Part shown: piece by piece, positions 17,798 through 26,500 of the stretch | Layout: every line of letters begins with the position of its first letter | Position numbering within the stretch: the stretch's first letter is position 1 | DNA from: Cellulomonadaceae bacterium | Lineage (GTDB): Bacteria > Actinomycetota > Actinomycetes > Actinomycetales > Cellulomonadaceae | Direction of reading: 5' to 3' | DNA length: 56,896 nt | Assembly: GCA_031256435.1 (NCBI GenBank) | Contig: JAIRQO010000032.1 | Span: 1-56,896, forward strand | Position numbers and translations under genes: made by a program | Notes under the pieces: model-generated | Told to the model about the DNA's origin: nothing | The model's database searches: none | What the model saw: only the letters and a program-made list of their open reading frames with translations

Positions 17798-19957
17798 ATG
17801 AGTGAAGGTCAGTGCCCCGTGACTGGTGCTACCGCCATGCCCCGCCCAACGCAAGGAGACGCCAACGCCCGGTGGTGGCCGGACCGGCTCAACCTCGGAA
17901 TGTTGGCCAAGAACCCCGTGACGCGGGACCCGTTTGGCGGCGAGTTTGATTACGTGGCTGCCTTTGAGGCGTTGGATCTCGATGCGGTGAAGGCGGATCT
18001 GGTGGCCGCCATGACGGACTCCCAGGACTGGTGGCCGGCGGACTTTGGTCACTACGGTCCCTTCTTTGTGCGGATGGCGTGGCACTCGGCTGGAACCTAC
18101 CGCTCCTTTGATGGACGCGGCGGTGGTGGCGAAGGCCAACAACGGTTTGCCCCTCTGAACTCGTGGCCGGACAACGTGTCCTTGGACAAGGCACGCCGGT
18201 TGTTGTGGCCCATCAAGAAGAAGTACGGCAAATCCATCAGTTGGGCCGATCTGATCATCTTGGCCGGAACCGTGGCCTTGGAGGACATGGGCTTGCCCAT
18301 TTTCGGCTTCAGCGGCGGACGCGTGGATGCCTGGGAGCCCGACGATGACGTGTACTGGGGCCCCGAATCCACCTGGCTTGCCAACGAGCGTTACACCGGT
18401 GAACGGAAACTGGACCGGCCCTTGGCGGCCGTGCAGATGGGCCTCATCTACGTTAACCCCGAGGGGCCTGACGGGAACCCGGATCCTCTAGCCTCCGCTC
18501 AGGACATCAAGGACACCTTCACCCGCATGGGGATGGACACCGAAGAAACCGTGGCGCTCATTGCGGGTGGCCACACCGTGGGCAAGTGCCACGGTGCCGC
18601 CCCGGACACCCACGTGGGCCCCGCACCCGAGGCCGCTGACATCACCGAACAGGGCTTCGGCTGGCGGAACGATTTTGCCTCCGGCAGCGGAGATGACACC
18701 ATCTCGTCCGGCCTGGAAGTTACCTGGACCGCTCACCCCACCACCTGGGACAACGGGTTCTTTGACATCCTGTTTGGCTACGAATGGGAACTCACCACCT
18801 CGCCTGCCGGTGCCCACCAGTGGCACCCCAAGGACGGCGCCGGAGAGGGCACCATCCCCAAGGCCCACAGTGATGCCACGCAAGAACCGCGCATGCTCAC
18901 CAGTGACCTCGCGCTGCGCGTGGACCCCGAGTTTGAGGCTGTCTCGCGGAAGTTCAAGGATGACCAGGACGCCTTCACGGACGCTTACTCGCGGGCGTGG
19001 TTCAAGCTCACCCACCGTGACCTTGGCCCCCGAACCCGGTACGTGGGGTCTTGGGCGCCCACCGAGGACCTCATCTGGCAGGACCCCCTGCCCGCCGCCA
19101 CCTTGCCTGCGCTCGACGATGCCGGTGTCACGTCCATCAAGAACGCCATTGCCGCCAGCGGACTGCGTCCTGCAGACCTGGTGTTTGTGGCGTGGTCCTC
19201 GGCCTCCACGTTCCGCAACTCGGACTACCGTGGCGGTGCCAACGGCGCGCGAATCCGCCTGGAACCTCAGCGTTCCTGGGCCGTGAACAACCCCGAGCGT
19301 CTGGGACGTGTTCTTCCCGTCCTGGAGCAGATCGCCACAGATCACCATGCTTCCGTGGCGGACACTATTGTTCTGGCCGGGAACTGGGCGGTGGAGCAAG
19401 CCGCCGCCGCTGCGGGTACTCCTGCCGCCGTGGCGTTCACCGGGGGCCGCGTGGATGCCACGCAAGAGACCACGGATGTGGACGGATTCGCCTGGCTGGA
19501 GCCCGTGGCTGATGGCTTCCGCAACTGGGCTGGACGTTCACCGCTTCCCGCCGAGCACTCCTTGGTGGACCGGGCCAACCTGCTGGCCTTGACGGCACCG
19601 GAGTTGACAGTGCTGGTTGCTGGCCTGCGTGTGTTGGGAGCCAACACGGATGAGTCCGATCTTGGCGTGTTCACGGAAACCCCCGGCGTGCTGAACAACG
19701 CGTGGTTTGTCAACCTGCTGACTATGGACAACGAGTGGAAGTCCGCAGATCCCGGTGGCCACGCCTACCAGGCCATGGACCGTGCCACGGGCGATGTCCG
19801 CTGGACGGGAACCCGCGCCGATCTAGTGTTCGGTTCCAACGCGGAACTCCGCACCCTGGCCGAGGTGTACGCTGCCGATGACGGTGCCGAGAAGTTTGTC
19901 ACGGACTTCTGCACCGCCTGGACCAAGGTGATGAATGCTGACCGGTTTGACGTCTAG
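17798..19957 (+). CDS. katG: Catalase-peroxidase KatG
   Basis: Bifunctional haem catalase-peroxidase, 719 aa, which removes H2O2. The distal-site [10 protein letters not shown] (Trp and His), the Tyr in [10 protein letters not shown] and the Met in FTRMGM that together form the Trp-Tyr-Met adduct, and the proximal-His segment [14 protein letters not shown] are all present, followed by the second, non-haem peroxidase-like half. The ATG at 17798 gives [10 protein letters not shown], the family N-terminus. No furA or oxyR lies next to it. It is embedded between hypECD and hypBA, perhaps to protect an oxygen-sensitive hydrogenase; that link is inferred. Confidence 0.95.
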   Translation: MSEGQCPVTGATAMPRPTQGDANARWWPDRLNLGMLAKNPVTRDPFGGEFDYVAAFEALDLDAVKADLVAAMTDSQDWWPADFGHYGPFFVRMAWHSAGTYRSFDGRGGGGEGQQRFAPLNSWPDNVSLDKARRLLWPIKKKYGKSISWADLIILAGTVALEDMGLPIFGFSGGRVDAWEPDDDVYWGPESTWLANERYTGERKLDRPLAAVQMGLIYVNPEGPDGNPDPLASAQDIKDTFTRMGMDTEETVALIAGGHTVGKCHGAAPDTHVGPAPEAADITEQGFGWRNDFASGSGDDTISSGLEVTWTAHPTTWDNGFFDILFGYEWELTTSPAGAHQWHPKDGAGEGTIPKAHSDATQEPRMLTSDLALRVDPEFEAVSRKFKDDQDAFTDAYSRAWFKLTHRDLGPRTRYVGSWAPTEDLIWQDPLPAATLPALDDAGVTSIKNAIAASGLRPADLVFVAWSSASTFRNSDYRGGANGARIRLEPQRSWAVNNPERLGRVLPVLEQIATDHHASVADTIVLAGNWAVEQAAAAAGTPAAVAFTGGRVDATQETTDVDGFAWLEPVADGFRNWAGRSPLPAEHSLVDRANLLALTAPELTVLVAGLRVLGANTDESDLGVFTETPGVLNNAWFVNLLTMDNEWKSADPGGHAYQAMDRATGDVRWTGTRADLVFGSNAELRTLAEVYAADDGAEKFVTDFCTAWTKVMNADRFDV

Positions 19958-19984
19958 CACCTGACCGGGGTCACAGACCACATG

Positions 19985-20016
19985 TGAGGGGGCCTGCCAC
20001 ACGGCAGGCCCCCTCA
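19985..20016. terminator. Bidirectional terminator between katG and hypB
   Basis: TGAGGGGGCCTGCC at 19985-19998 and its exact complement GGCAGGCCCCCTCA at 20003-20016 form a 14-bp GC-rich stem with a 4-nt loop. It lies between two convergent genes, so it can serve both. Confidence 0.85.
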
Positions 20017-20060
20017 CACATGTCTCCATCACCCTCGGCTCACGAGGGCAATCCGGGTGA

Positions 20061-20885
20061 CTACCCCTGCTTCACCCACTCGATCCAGGCGTCTACGCCT
20101 TCACCGGTGGTGGCGGACATGGGGAACACGGCAGCGTCAGGGTTGACGGCCTTGATGTTGGCCAGGAACTGGTCCATGTCAAAACTCAAGTAGGGCAGCA
20201 GGTCCGTTTTGTTGACCACAATGGCTTCCACGTTGCGGAACATCACTGGGTACTTCAGCGGCTTGTCCTCACCCTCGGTGACGGAGGCCACCATGGCACG
20301 GCGATGCGCGCCTACGTCAAACTCGGCAGGGCACACCAGGTTCCCCACGTTTTCCACAAAGACCAGGTCCAACGCGCTGAGATCCAGGCGCTGCAAGGCG
20401 TGAGCCACCATGGGGGCGTCTAGGTGACACTCGCCGCCAAAGCCATCTCCGGTGTTCAACAGGGAAATGGTGGCGCCGGTGCCCGCAAGACGGTCAGCAT
20501 CGATGGAGGTTTCAATATCGCCTTCAATCACGCCACAACGCACCGTATCCTTCAGTGCTGTGAGGGTGCGAGCCAACACGGTGGTTTTCCCCGCACCGGG
20601 AGAACTCATGACGTTAATGCAGGTTACGCCCGCAGCATCAAAGGCGGCACGGTTGGCGTCCGCTTTGCGATCATTCTCGTCGAAAATGCGCTCCAACACC
20701 TCAATGCGCTCATTGCCGGTCTCGTACCCCGTGTGGTCACCGATGTGCTCGGCGCGCTCGGCGGCCTCCTCCGGCGTGAGTTCACGGACTGTGCCGTCAG
20801 ATTCGTGGACATGGTCCACGCCATGGTCATGCAGATGCTCGTGGCTGTGTTCGCTGCCGTCATCGTGCCGATGGAATCTACCCAT
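20061..20885 (-). CDS. hypB: Hydrogenase nickel incorporation GTPase HypB
   Basis: HypB is the GTPase that loads nickel into the large subunit with HypA. The 274-aa protein has a His-rich N-terminus of about 30 residues (HDDGSEHSHEHLHDHG), typical of nickel-storing HypB. The G1 motif is SSPGAGKTT, and GNLVCPAEFDVG and the NKTDL G4 motif follow. The ATG at 20885 overlaps the hypA stop by 8 nt and has GGAGG upstream inside hypA, so it is translated by coupling. Confidence 0.95.
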   Translation of the reverse strand: MGRFHRHDDGSEHSHEHLHDHGVDHVHESDGTVRELTPEEAAERAEHIGDHTGYETGNERIEVLERIFDENDRKADANRAAFDAAGVTCINVMSSPGAGKTTVLARTLTALKDTVRCGVIEGDIETSIDADRLAGTGATISLLNTGDGFGGECHLDAPMVAHALQRLDLSALDLVFVENVGNLVCPAEFDVGAHRRAMVASVTEGEDKPLKYPVMFRNVEAIVVNKTDLLPYLSFDMDQFLANIKAVNPDAAVFPMSATTGEGVDAWIEWVKQG

Positions 20886-21240
20886 TATTGTCCTCCACAA
20901 TCAGTGCTACTACAACCATTTCATCGCCCGAGATGACCTCAACATTGCCATCACCACAGGTTCCGCACGTCAGTGTAAAGACGTCCGTGAGGACCGTCTG
21001 CGCACCGCACGCGCGGCATCGCAAAACGGCGGGAATGTGATTGACGGCCAGGCGGCTGGAGTCCAGTGCGGTGCCCTCGGTGACAAAGGACCAGGCCCAC
21101 ACCAAGGTTTCCGGGACCACTTGGCGCAGGTGGCCAATGTCCACTTCCACGGTGGTCACTGTGCCGCCCCGTGCCAACCGGGCGTGTGCAGAGCGCTCGG
21201 CAATCGAGGCGATGGATCGGCTGATGGCAAGTTCGTGCAC
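20878..21240 (-). CDS. hypA: Hydrogenase nickel metallochaperone HypA
   Basis: A 120-aa HypA. The start GTG-CAC-GAA gives the essential Met-His-Glu nickel-binding N-terminus. A zinc site is formed by two CxxC pairs (CRAC, CGTC). TAGCAT lies 6 nt upstream of the GTG with no SD, so the mRNA is probably leaderless. It precedes hypB and diverges from hypF. A second hypA paralogue lies at 30019. Confidence 0.92.
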   Translation of the reverse strand: MHELAISRSIASIAERSAHARLARGGTVTTVEVDIGHLRQVVPETLVWAWSFVTEGTALDSSRLAVNHIPAVLRCRACGAQTVLTDVFTLTCGTCGDGNVEVISGDEMVVVALIVEDNNG

Positions 21241-21273
21241 GCCCTGATGCTACCGCCCGGTACACTGCAACCC
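21241..21273. promoter_or_regulatory. 33-bp divergent leaderless promoter, hypA/hypF
   Basis: TAGCAT on the minus strand (21252-21247) is 6 nt from the hypA GTG. TACACT on the plus strand (21261-21266) is 7 nt from the hypF ATG. The two transcription starts would lie at the two start codons. Confidence 0.5.
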
Positions 21274-23745
21274 ATGTCCCCCGTGATCCGCCAGCGTGTG
21301 GTGATCACTGGCGTGGTGCAAGGCGTGGGTTTCCGCCCGCATGTGGCCACCGTGGCAGCACGTTTCCCCGTCACCGGATTCTGCGGGAATGATGGCCGCT
21401 CGGTGTTTCTTGAGGTTCAAGGCTCGGCTGAGGCAGTCAGCGGATGCGTGGATGCTGTGGTCAATGAATGCCCGACGATGGCGTCTATTTACTCGGTTTC
21501 CCGTGGTGACCGCGCCCCCGTGATGGGTGAAACGGAATTCACCATCGTGGCGTCAACACGGCAATCTGGGGCACTGACGTTATTGCCGGCGGACACGGCC
21601 ACCTGTGCGGACTGCCTGGCTGATATGGCCGATCCGAACAATCGCCGGTACGGCTACCCGTTCACTACCTGCACCAACTGCGGTCCCCGGTTGTCCATTA
21701 TCACGGACGTTCCCTATGACCGGCCGTTGACCACCATGGCGGATTTCCCCTTGTGCGCCCAGTGTGAAGCGGAATACCGAGACCCGGCAGATAGGCGATA
21801 TCACGCTCAGCCAATTTCCTGCTTTGACTGCGGCCCACGGTTGTGGCTGGAGAAATCTGGCAACTCCGACCCTGTGCCTGCCACCAGTTCCGCCGACCCT
21901 CGCGCTGCTGTGGCCGGCGTCATTGCTGCAGCGCGCGGGCTGCTCGCTGAGGGGAAGATCCTGGCCGTGAAGGGTATTGGCGGATTCGCGCTCATGTGTG
22001 ATGCACGCCATGAGGAGGCCGTGTCCACTCTACGGGAACGCAAGCGGCGCCCCGGAAAGCCCTTTGCCGTTATGGCGGGCTCGGTAGACGCTGCGCGAAC
22101 GCTGTGCTCATTCAGTGATGCCGCACTGGCAGCACTGACGAGTCCTGCGGCGCCGATTGTGCTGACCCAGGTAGACGTCACTCGCTCTGCTGTCAACGCC
22201 GCCACCGTTACCGGTACCGCCACCCTGGCCCCGTCCGTGGCACCCGGCCTGGGGGATCTGGGGATCATGCTTCCCTATGCCCCGCTTCATCGGCTGTTGC
22301 TCCGTGACAAGGATGTTCTGGTGGCCACGTCCGCCAACACGTCGGATACGCCGCTGACGTATCGCAACGAGGATGCCCGGCGGGACTTGAGTCACATTGT
22401 CGATGCGTTCGTGATGCATGATCGGCCTATTGCCGTGCCCGTGGAAGATTCGGTGGTGATGGCTGTGGGGGAGCGGGTGTCTCCCGTGCGTCGCTCACGA
22501 GGCTATGCCCCCTTGCCCGTGATGTTGCCTGAGCCGGCTGCTGGATCGGGCGCGTGCGTCCTGGCCGTGGGTGCCGAACTCAAAAACACTTTTGCCCTGA
22601 CGCGTGATGGCATGGCCTTTGTCAGCGCCCACATTGGAGACATGGGGACCCTCGAAACGCAGGCTGCTTTCGAGAAATCCGTGGACCAGATGATGACGGC
22701 GCACCGGCGAAAGCCTGAGGTGGTGATCGTTGATCAGCATCCTCGGTACGCCACCCGTGCCTGGGGTCTACGCACCGCAGAACGCCTGGGGGTGCCCACG
22801 TTCAGTGTGCAGCATCACCACGCTCACGCGCTGTCCCTGGCGGCGGAGGGCAATCTCCCTCCGGGGAGTGTGTGCATTGTGATGGATGGGACCGGATACG
22901 GCGAGGATGATCCGGGTCACGGCGAGGATGGGACAGCCTCGAGCCTGTCTGGACCATCGGCAGCACCAGAAGGACCGACGAAACCGCGAGTCTCCATCTG
23001 GGGCGGCGAGATTCTGCGGCTTGGTGAAGACCTCCTCGCTGTCACCCGTGCCGCTCACCTGCCGGAATTTTCTCTGCCCGGGGGAGATTCTGCCGTCAAG
23101 CATCCGTGGAAAACAGCAGTGGCGGTGGCCTGGGAGTATGGGCTGGAGCTTCCTGACGGTTGGCTGGAGCCGACCTCCAGGTCCGATTCTCACCAGTCCC
23201 TTGCTCCTGCGTCTCCATCTCCAGCGTCCCTGGCTACCGTTCAGTCGATGCTTCGCCAAGGGCTCGGGACGGTGCGGACCACGAGCGCGGGACGCTACTG
23301 TGATGCTGCCTCGTCAATCCTGGGCGTGTGCCACAGCATTACCTATGAAGCGCAAGCGGCAATGGAACTGGAGAATGTGGCGCGCCATTGTCCCCACACG
23401 GAGGCGCACCGGCCCCCGGACGGGACCGTTCCGGAGATGTCCGAACTGTTCCAGGCGCTCATCACGGGGGTGAACAACGAGGTTCCCGTGGCCTGCCTGG
23501 CGCGGCAGTTCCATTCCGGCCTGGCGAGCATCGTAGCGCGGTACGCCAACGTTGCCAGCCAGCCCCAGGCTCCCATCGGGTTGTCCGGAGGATGCCTTGC
23601 CAACAGACTGCTCCTCCATGACATTGAACGGGTGTTGCGGTGGAGCGGCCATGACGTCATCACCCATCGGGTTGTTCCGTGCAATGATGGCGGGCTCGCG
23701 CTCGGCCAAGCGTTGGCCGGGGTGCTGGCTTTAGGCCGTCACTAA
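21274..23745 (+). CDS. hypF: Carbamoyltransferase HypF
   Basis: HypF makes carbamoyl-adenylate from carbamoyl phosphate and transfers the carbamoyl group to HypE. The 823-aa protein has all four domains in order: an acylphosphatase domain (GVVQGVGFRPHV), two zinc-finger pairs (CADC ... CTNCGPRL; CAQC ... CFDCGPRL), a YrdC-like domain (KGIGGFALMCDA), and a Kae1/TobZ-like domain with HHHAH and SGGCLANRLL. A Gly/Asp/Ser-rich insert lies near residues 545-570. Its last 15 bp overlap convergent tatC. Confidence 0.95.
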   Translation: MSPVIRQRVVITGVVQGVGFRPHVATVAARFPVTGFCGNDGRSVFLEVQGSAEAVSGCVDAVVNECPTMASIYSVSRGDRAPVMGETEFTIVASTRQSGALTLLPADTATCADCLADMADPNNRRYGYPFTTCTNCGPRLSIITDVPYDRPLTTMADFPLCAQCEAEYRDPADRRYHAQPISCFDCGPRLWLEKSGNSDPVPATSSADPRAAVAGVIAAARGLLAEGKILAVKGIGGFALMCDARHEEAVSTLRERKRRPGKPFAVMAGSVDAARTLCSFSDAALAALTSPAAPIVLTQVDVTRSAVNAATVTGTATLAPSVAPGLGDLGIMLPYAPLHRLLLRDKDVLVATSANTSDTPLTYRNEDARRDLSHIVDAFVMHDRPIAVPVEDSVVMAVGERVSPVRRSRGYAPLPVMLPEPAAGSGACVLAVGAELKNTFALTRDGMAFVSAHIGDMGTLETQAAFEKSVDQMMTAHRRKPEVVIVDQHPRYATRAWGLRTAERLGVPTFSVQHHHAHALSLAAEGNLPPGSVCIVMDGTGYGEDDPGHGEDGTASSLSGPSAAPEGPTKPRVSIWGGEILRLGEDLLAVTRAAHLPEFSLPGGDSAVKHPWKTAVAVAWEYGLELPDGWLEPTSRSDSHQSLAPASPSPASLATVQSMLRQGLGTVRTTSAGRYCDAASSILGVCHSITYEAQAAMELENVARHCPHTEAHRPPDGTVPEMSELFQALITGVNNEVPVACLARQFHSGLASIVARYANVASQPQAPIGLSGGCLANRLLLHDIERVLRWSGHDVITHRVVPCNDGGLALGQALAGVLALGRH

Positions 23746-24642
23746 ATCGTCGGGCACAGAAGCGGTGCCGCTCGTACCAGAGGTGACAGCGTCCTCAGCC
23801 TCATCCACTCCGGCAGCCTCATCACCCCGACTCTTGCGGCGGTCATGGACGTGACAGAGCACCTCGGCGATGAGGAACATCAGGACCAGCGGGATCAGCA
23901 GGGCCAGCATGGTCAGTGCGTCCGGGCTGGGCGTGGCGGCCGCAGAGAAGACGGCCAAGACGATGACGGCCGGGGCGCGAACCTGGGCGATCTGCGCGCC
24001 TTTGACTATACCCAGGCGGTTGAGGCACACCATGAGGACGGGCAGGAGGAAGGCTAAGCCAAATACCACCAGTAACCGCAGTTGGAAGGTGAGGAATGTT
24101 CCTACGTCATTGATGCTCATGACGCCGGGTGGGTTGAAACTCAGCATGGTGGCAAAGCCGCGCGGGGCAATGAAATACCCAAAGGCTACGCCTAGCAGGA
24201 AGAACGGAATGGCTGCCCCGAGGAAACCTCCGGCTGCGCGGCGTTCGCGTTCCTTGAGCCCTGGAACAATGAACCGCCAGAGGTGGTAGAGCCACACCGG
24301 GCAGGCGGCAATGAATCCTGCCACAAAGGCCACGCGGAAGTAGAGGGTGAATCCGGCGGTGATGCCTTGGGTCACCATTTCCACGGAGTCACCGGGGCGG
24401 TCATTGTTGAACATCGTGATGCCGCGCTCAATGGGCCAGAGCACGGCGCGCAGGAGATACGGCTGAAAGAGTGCCGCCACCACCGTGGCCACCAGAATTG
24501 CGCCCATGCACACCAAGAACCGATAGCGCAGTTCTATCAGGTGGTTAGTGAGCGTGGCTGAACCCGATTCGTCCGGGGTGGGCGGACGCAGACGGCCGGG
24601 GATGGCGCGTAATCGGGCTAACCAACGTTTCGAGGGTGTCAT
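23731..24642 (-). CDS. tatC: Sec-independent translocase TatC
   Basis: Six-helix membrane receptor for twin-arginine signal peptides, 303 aa. LTNHLIELRYRFL, the RVAFVAGFIAACPVWLYHLW region and the F.FG-like loop (LGVAFGYFI) followed by ATPSPDALTM identify TatC. Helices start near residues 43, 105, 150, 190, 225 and 245. It lies 37 bp downstream of tatA. Its position beside hyaA, whose product has a Tat signal, suggests dedicated or co-selected export. Confidence 0.92.
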   Translation of the reverse strand: MTPSKRWLARLRAIPGRLRPPTPDESGSATLTNHLIELRYRFLVCMGAILVATVVAALFQPYLLRAVLWPIERGITMFNNDRPGDSVEMVTQGITAGFTLYFRVAFVAGFIAACPVWLYHLWRFIVPGLKERERRAAGGFLGAAIPFFLLGVAFGYFIAPRGFATMLSFNPPGVMSINDVGTFLTFQLRLLVVFGLAFLLPVLMVCLNRLGIVKGAQIAQVRAPAVIVLAVFSAAATPSPDALTMLALLIPLVLMFLIAEVLCHVHDRRKSRGDEAAGVDEAEDAVTSGTSGTASVPDDLVTA

Positions 24643-24679
24643 CTCATGACGTCACTTCAGGGCAAGCAACCCCGCGCCC

Positions 24680-24985
24680 TCACGCAGACGGCGGGGGAGT
24701 GACCGGGGCAACAGCGCCAGTTCCCACCCCCGAACCCACAGCCTCGGGTGTTACGGTTGCCGCAACGGCAGGGGCGGGGGCCTGAGTGACAGCCTGAGGA
24801 GCCGAAGCCTGAGGTGCCGCAGCCTGAGGAACGGCAGTGCCCGCCGGAACGTCCGGGGTGACTTCTTCCTTGAATTCTCGCACGGTCTTGCCTACGGCCT
24901 TGCCGAGGCCCGCCAAGCGGGTTCCACCAAAGATCACTACCAGGATGATCAAAATAACTACAAGTTCTTGCCAGCCGAGCCGCAT
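24680..24985 (-). CDS. tatA: Sec-independent translocase TatA
   Basis: Pore-forming Tat subunit, 101 aa: one membrane helix (LVVILIILVVIFG), the hinge, an amphipathic LAGLGKAVGKTVREFKEE helix, then an Ala/Pro/Gln/Val-rich tail with repeated PQA units. GGAGGT lies 7 nt before the ATG. It heads a tatA-tatC pair divergent from hyaA. Confidence 0.9.
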   Translation of the reverse strand: MRLGWQELVVILIILVVIFGGTRLAGLGKAVGKTVREFKEEVTPDVPAGTAVPQAAAPQASAPQAVTQAPAPAVAATVTPEAVGSGVGTGAVAPVTPPPSA

Positions 24986-25141
24986 TGCCCTACCTCCGTA
25001 TCTGAATGACCACTTCTCACCCTAGGGCCACCTGTCCGTTATTTCGTGATTTGCACTCTCCGTGTCGATGAACGCGCCAAGCGGGTGGGGAGGGGTTACG
25101 CTGGACGTGTCTGTGGTTTTGGTCACAAAGGAGCGATCTCG
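24986..25141. promoter_or_regulatory. tatA/hyaA divergent control region with CRP/GlxR-like site
   Basis: TGTGGTTTTGGTCACA at 25112-25127 fits the actinobacterial CRP/GlxR pattern TGTG-N8-CACA. It directly abuts the hyaA SD (AAAGGAG, 25127-25133). TACGCT at 25097-25102 is a possible -10. If both are right, the site lies just downstream of the start point, a repressor position. Confidence 0.45.
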
Positions 25142-26497
25142 ATGCCGTATTCACTCGATGGCTGGAAAGAGCCCACCCTGTGGGAGAATGTCAAGCGTGC
25201 GGGAGTGTCCCGCCGGGACTTCCTGAAGTTCTGTGGTGGCTTGGCAGCCATCTTTGCCACCCGGCAAGCGGTTCCCGGCTTACTGCCCTCGGCGTCGGCC
25301 GATGAAGCCTCGCCCGAGCCAGCAGCCCCCACGGCTGAAGATGTGGCCTCGGCACTGGGTAGCCAAACCAAGCCGTCTGTGGTGTGGCTTCAGTTGCAGG
25401 AATGCACCGGATGTATGGAGAGTGCTTTGCGCTCTGGCGGGACCACCGTAGAAGATGTGGTGCTCAACCTGCTGTCCGTGGATTACAACGAGTTGCTCAT
25501 GGCCGCAGCCGGTGACGCGGCGGACAAGGTGTTGGAGCGCCTGAACAACGAGCCGCACATCCTGGTGGTCAACGGATCGGTCCCCACCAAGGACAACGGC
25601 ATTTACTGCACCATCGGCGGAAAGTCCTCCGAACAGATCCTCATTGATTCGGCTAAGAACGCCACCGCCGTGCTGGCCGTGGGAGCGTGCGCCGTGTGGG
25701 GTTCCGTCCAGGCGTCCAACCCCAACCCCACCGGCGCCGTGGGCGTGGATTCCATCATCAAGGACAAGCCCGTGGTGAACGTGTCCGGGTGCCCGCCCAT
25801 TGGTGAAGTGATTCTGGCCACCATCTCCTACCTCCTGACCTACGGCTCCGTTCCTGAGGCAGACTCCGAAGGTAGGCCGTTGTTTGGGTATGGTCAGCGC
25901 ATTCACGATTCGTGCCCGCGCAGGCCCCACTTTGACGCCGGTCAGTTTGTGCGCACCTTTGACGACGAAGCGTCCCGGACTGGCTGGTGCCTCTATGACG
26001 TGGGATGTAAGGGACCCAGCACCTTTGCCCCGTGCCCCATCATCCAGTGGAATATGCACACCAACTGGCCCATTGGTGCCGGTCACCCGTGCATCGGTTG
26101 TACCGAGAAGGACTTCTTTGACCGGTTCACGCCGTTCTACCACGTACTGCCGGACGTCAACCCGCCGGGATTCCCCGTGGAACTCACTGCGGGCCGGATC
26201 GGCTTGGGCTTGGTGGGAGCCACTGCCGCCGGTGTGGCAATCCACGCCGGTGCCACGGCCATCCGCACCGCAGCGGCCAAGAAGGCCGAGGAATCACCCG
26301 AGTCCCCGCTGGCCGCTTTTGGTGACTCCGGCGCCGTTCCCGTCACGATTGACGGTGTGAGGGCGGACGGGGAGTTGAGGCCCCTGTCCGGGGAAACCCC
26401 CGCCGTTGATACAGCAGTTGCCACTGCCAGTGTGGTGGACACGCAAGAGGCGGATGCACCCGGTAGCATCGCCTCGTCGGAAGGAAAGGTGGAGTAG
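25142..26497 (+). CDS. hyaA: [NiFe]-hydrogenase small subunit, group 1 membrane-bound
   Basis: Electron-transfer subunit of an uptake-type hydrogenase, 451 aa. A Tat signal (SRRDFLKF, residues 23-30) directs export. The proximal cluster ligands begin with ECTGC (Cys88/Cys91); Gly90 means the extra cysteines of the oxygen-tolerant proximal cluster are absent. HDSCPRRPHF, GWCLYDVGCKGP and GHPCIGCTEKDFFDRF supply the other clusters. A hydrophobic helix (RIGLGLVGATAAGVAIHAG) near residue 355 is the membrane anchor, followed by an unusually long acidic tail of about 70 residues. AAAGGAG precedes the ATG by 8 nt. Confidence 0.95.
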   Translation: MPYSLDGWKEPTLWENVKRAGVSRRDFLKFCGGLAAIFATRQAVPGLLPSASADEASPEPAAPTAEDVASALGSQTKPSVVWLQLQECTGCMESALRSGGTTVEDVVLNLLSVDYNELLMAAAGDAADKVLERLNNEPHILVVNGSVPTKDNGIYCTIGGKSSEQILIDSAKNATAVLAVGACAVWGSVQASNPNPTGAVGVDSIIKDKPVVNVSGCPPIGEVILATISYLLTYGSVPEADSEGRPLFGYGQRIHDSCPRRPHFDAGQFVRTFDDEASRTGWCLYDVGCKGPSTFAPCPIIQWNMHTNWPIGAGHPCIGCTEKDFFDRFTPFYHVLPDVNPPGFPVELTAGRIGLGLVGATAAGVAIHAGATAIRTAAAKKAEESPESPLAAFGDSGAVPVTIDGVRADGELRPLSGETPAVDTAVATASVVDTQEADAPGSIASSEGKVE

Positions 26498-26500
26498 ACC

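Noticed and set aside
18488-19465. Long antisense frame within katG
   Set aside because: It is a codon-bias shadow; katG is complete and in frame on the plus strand.
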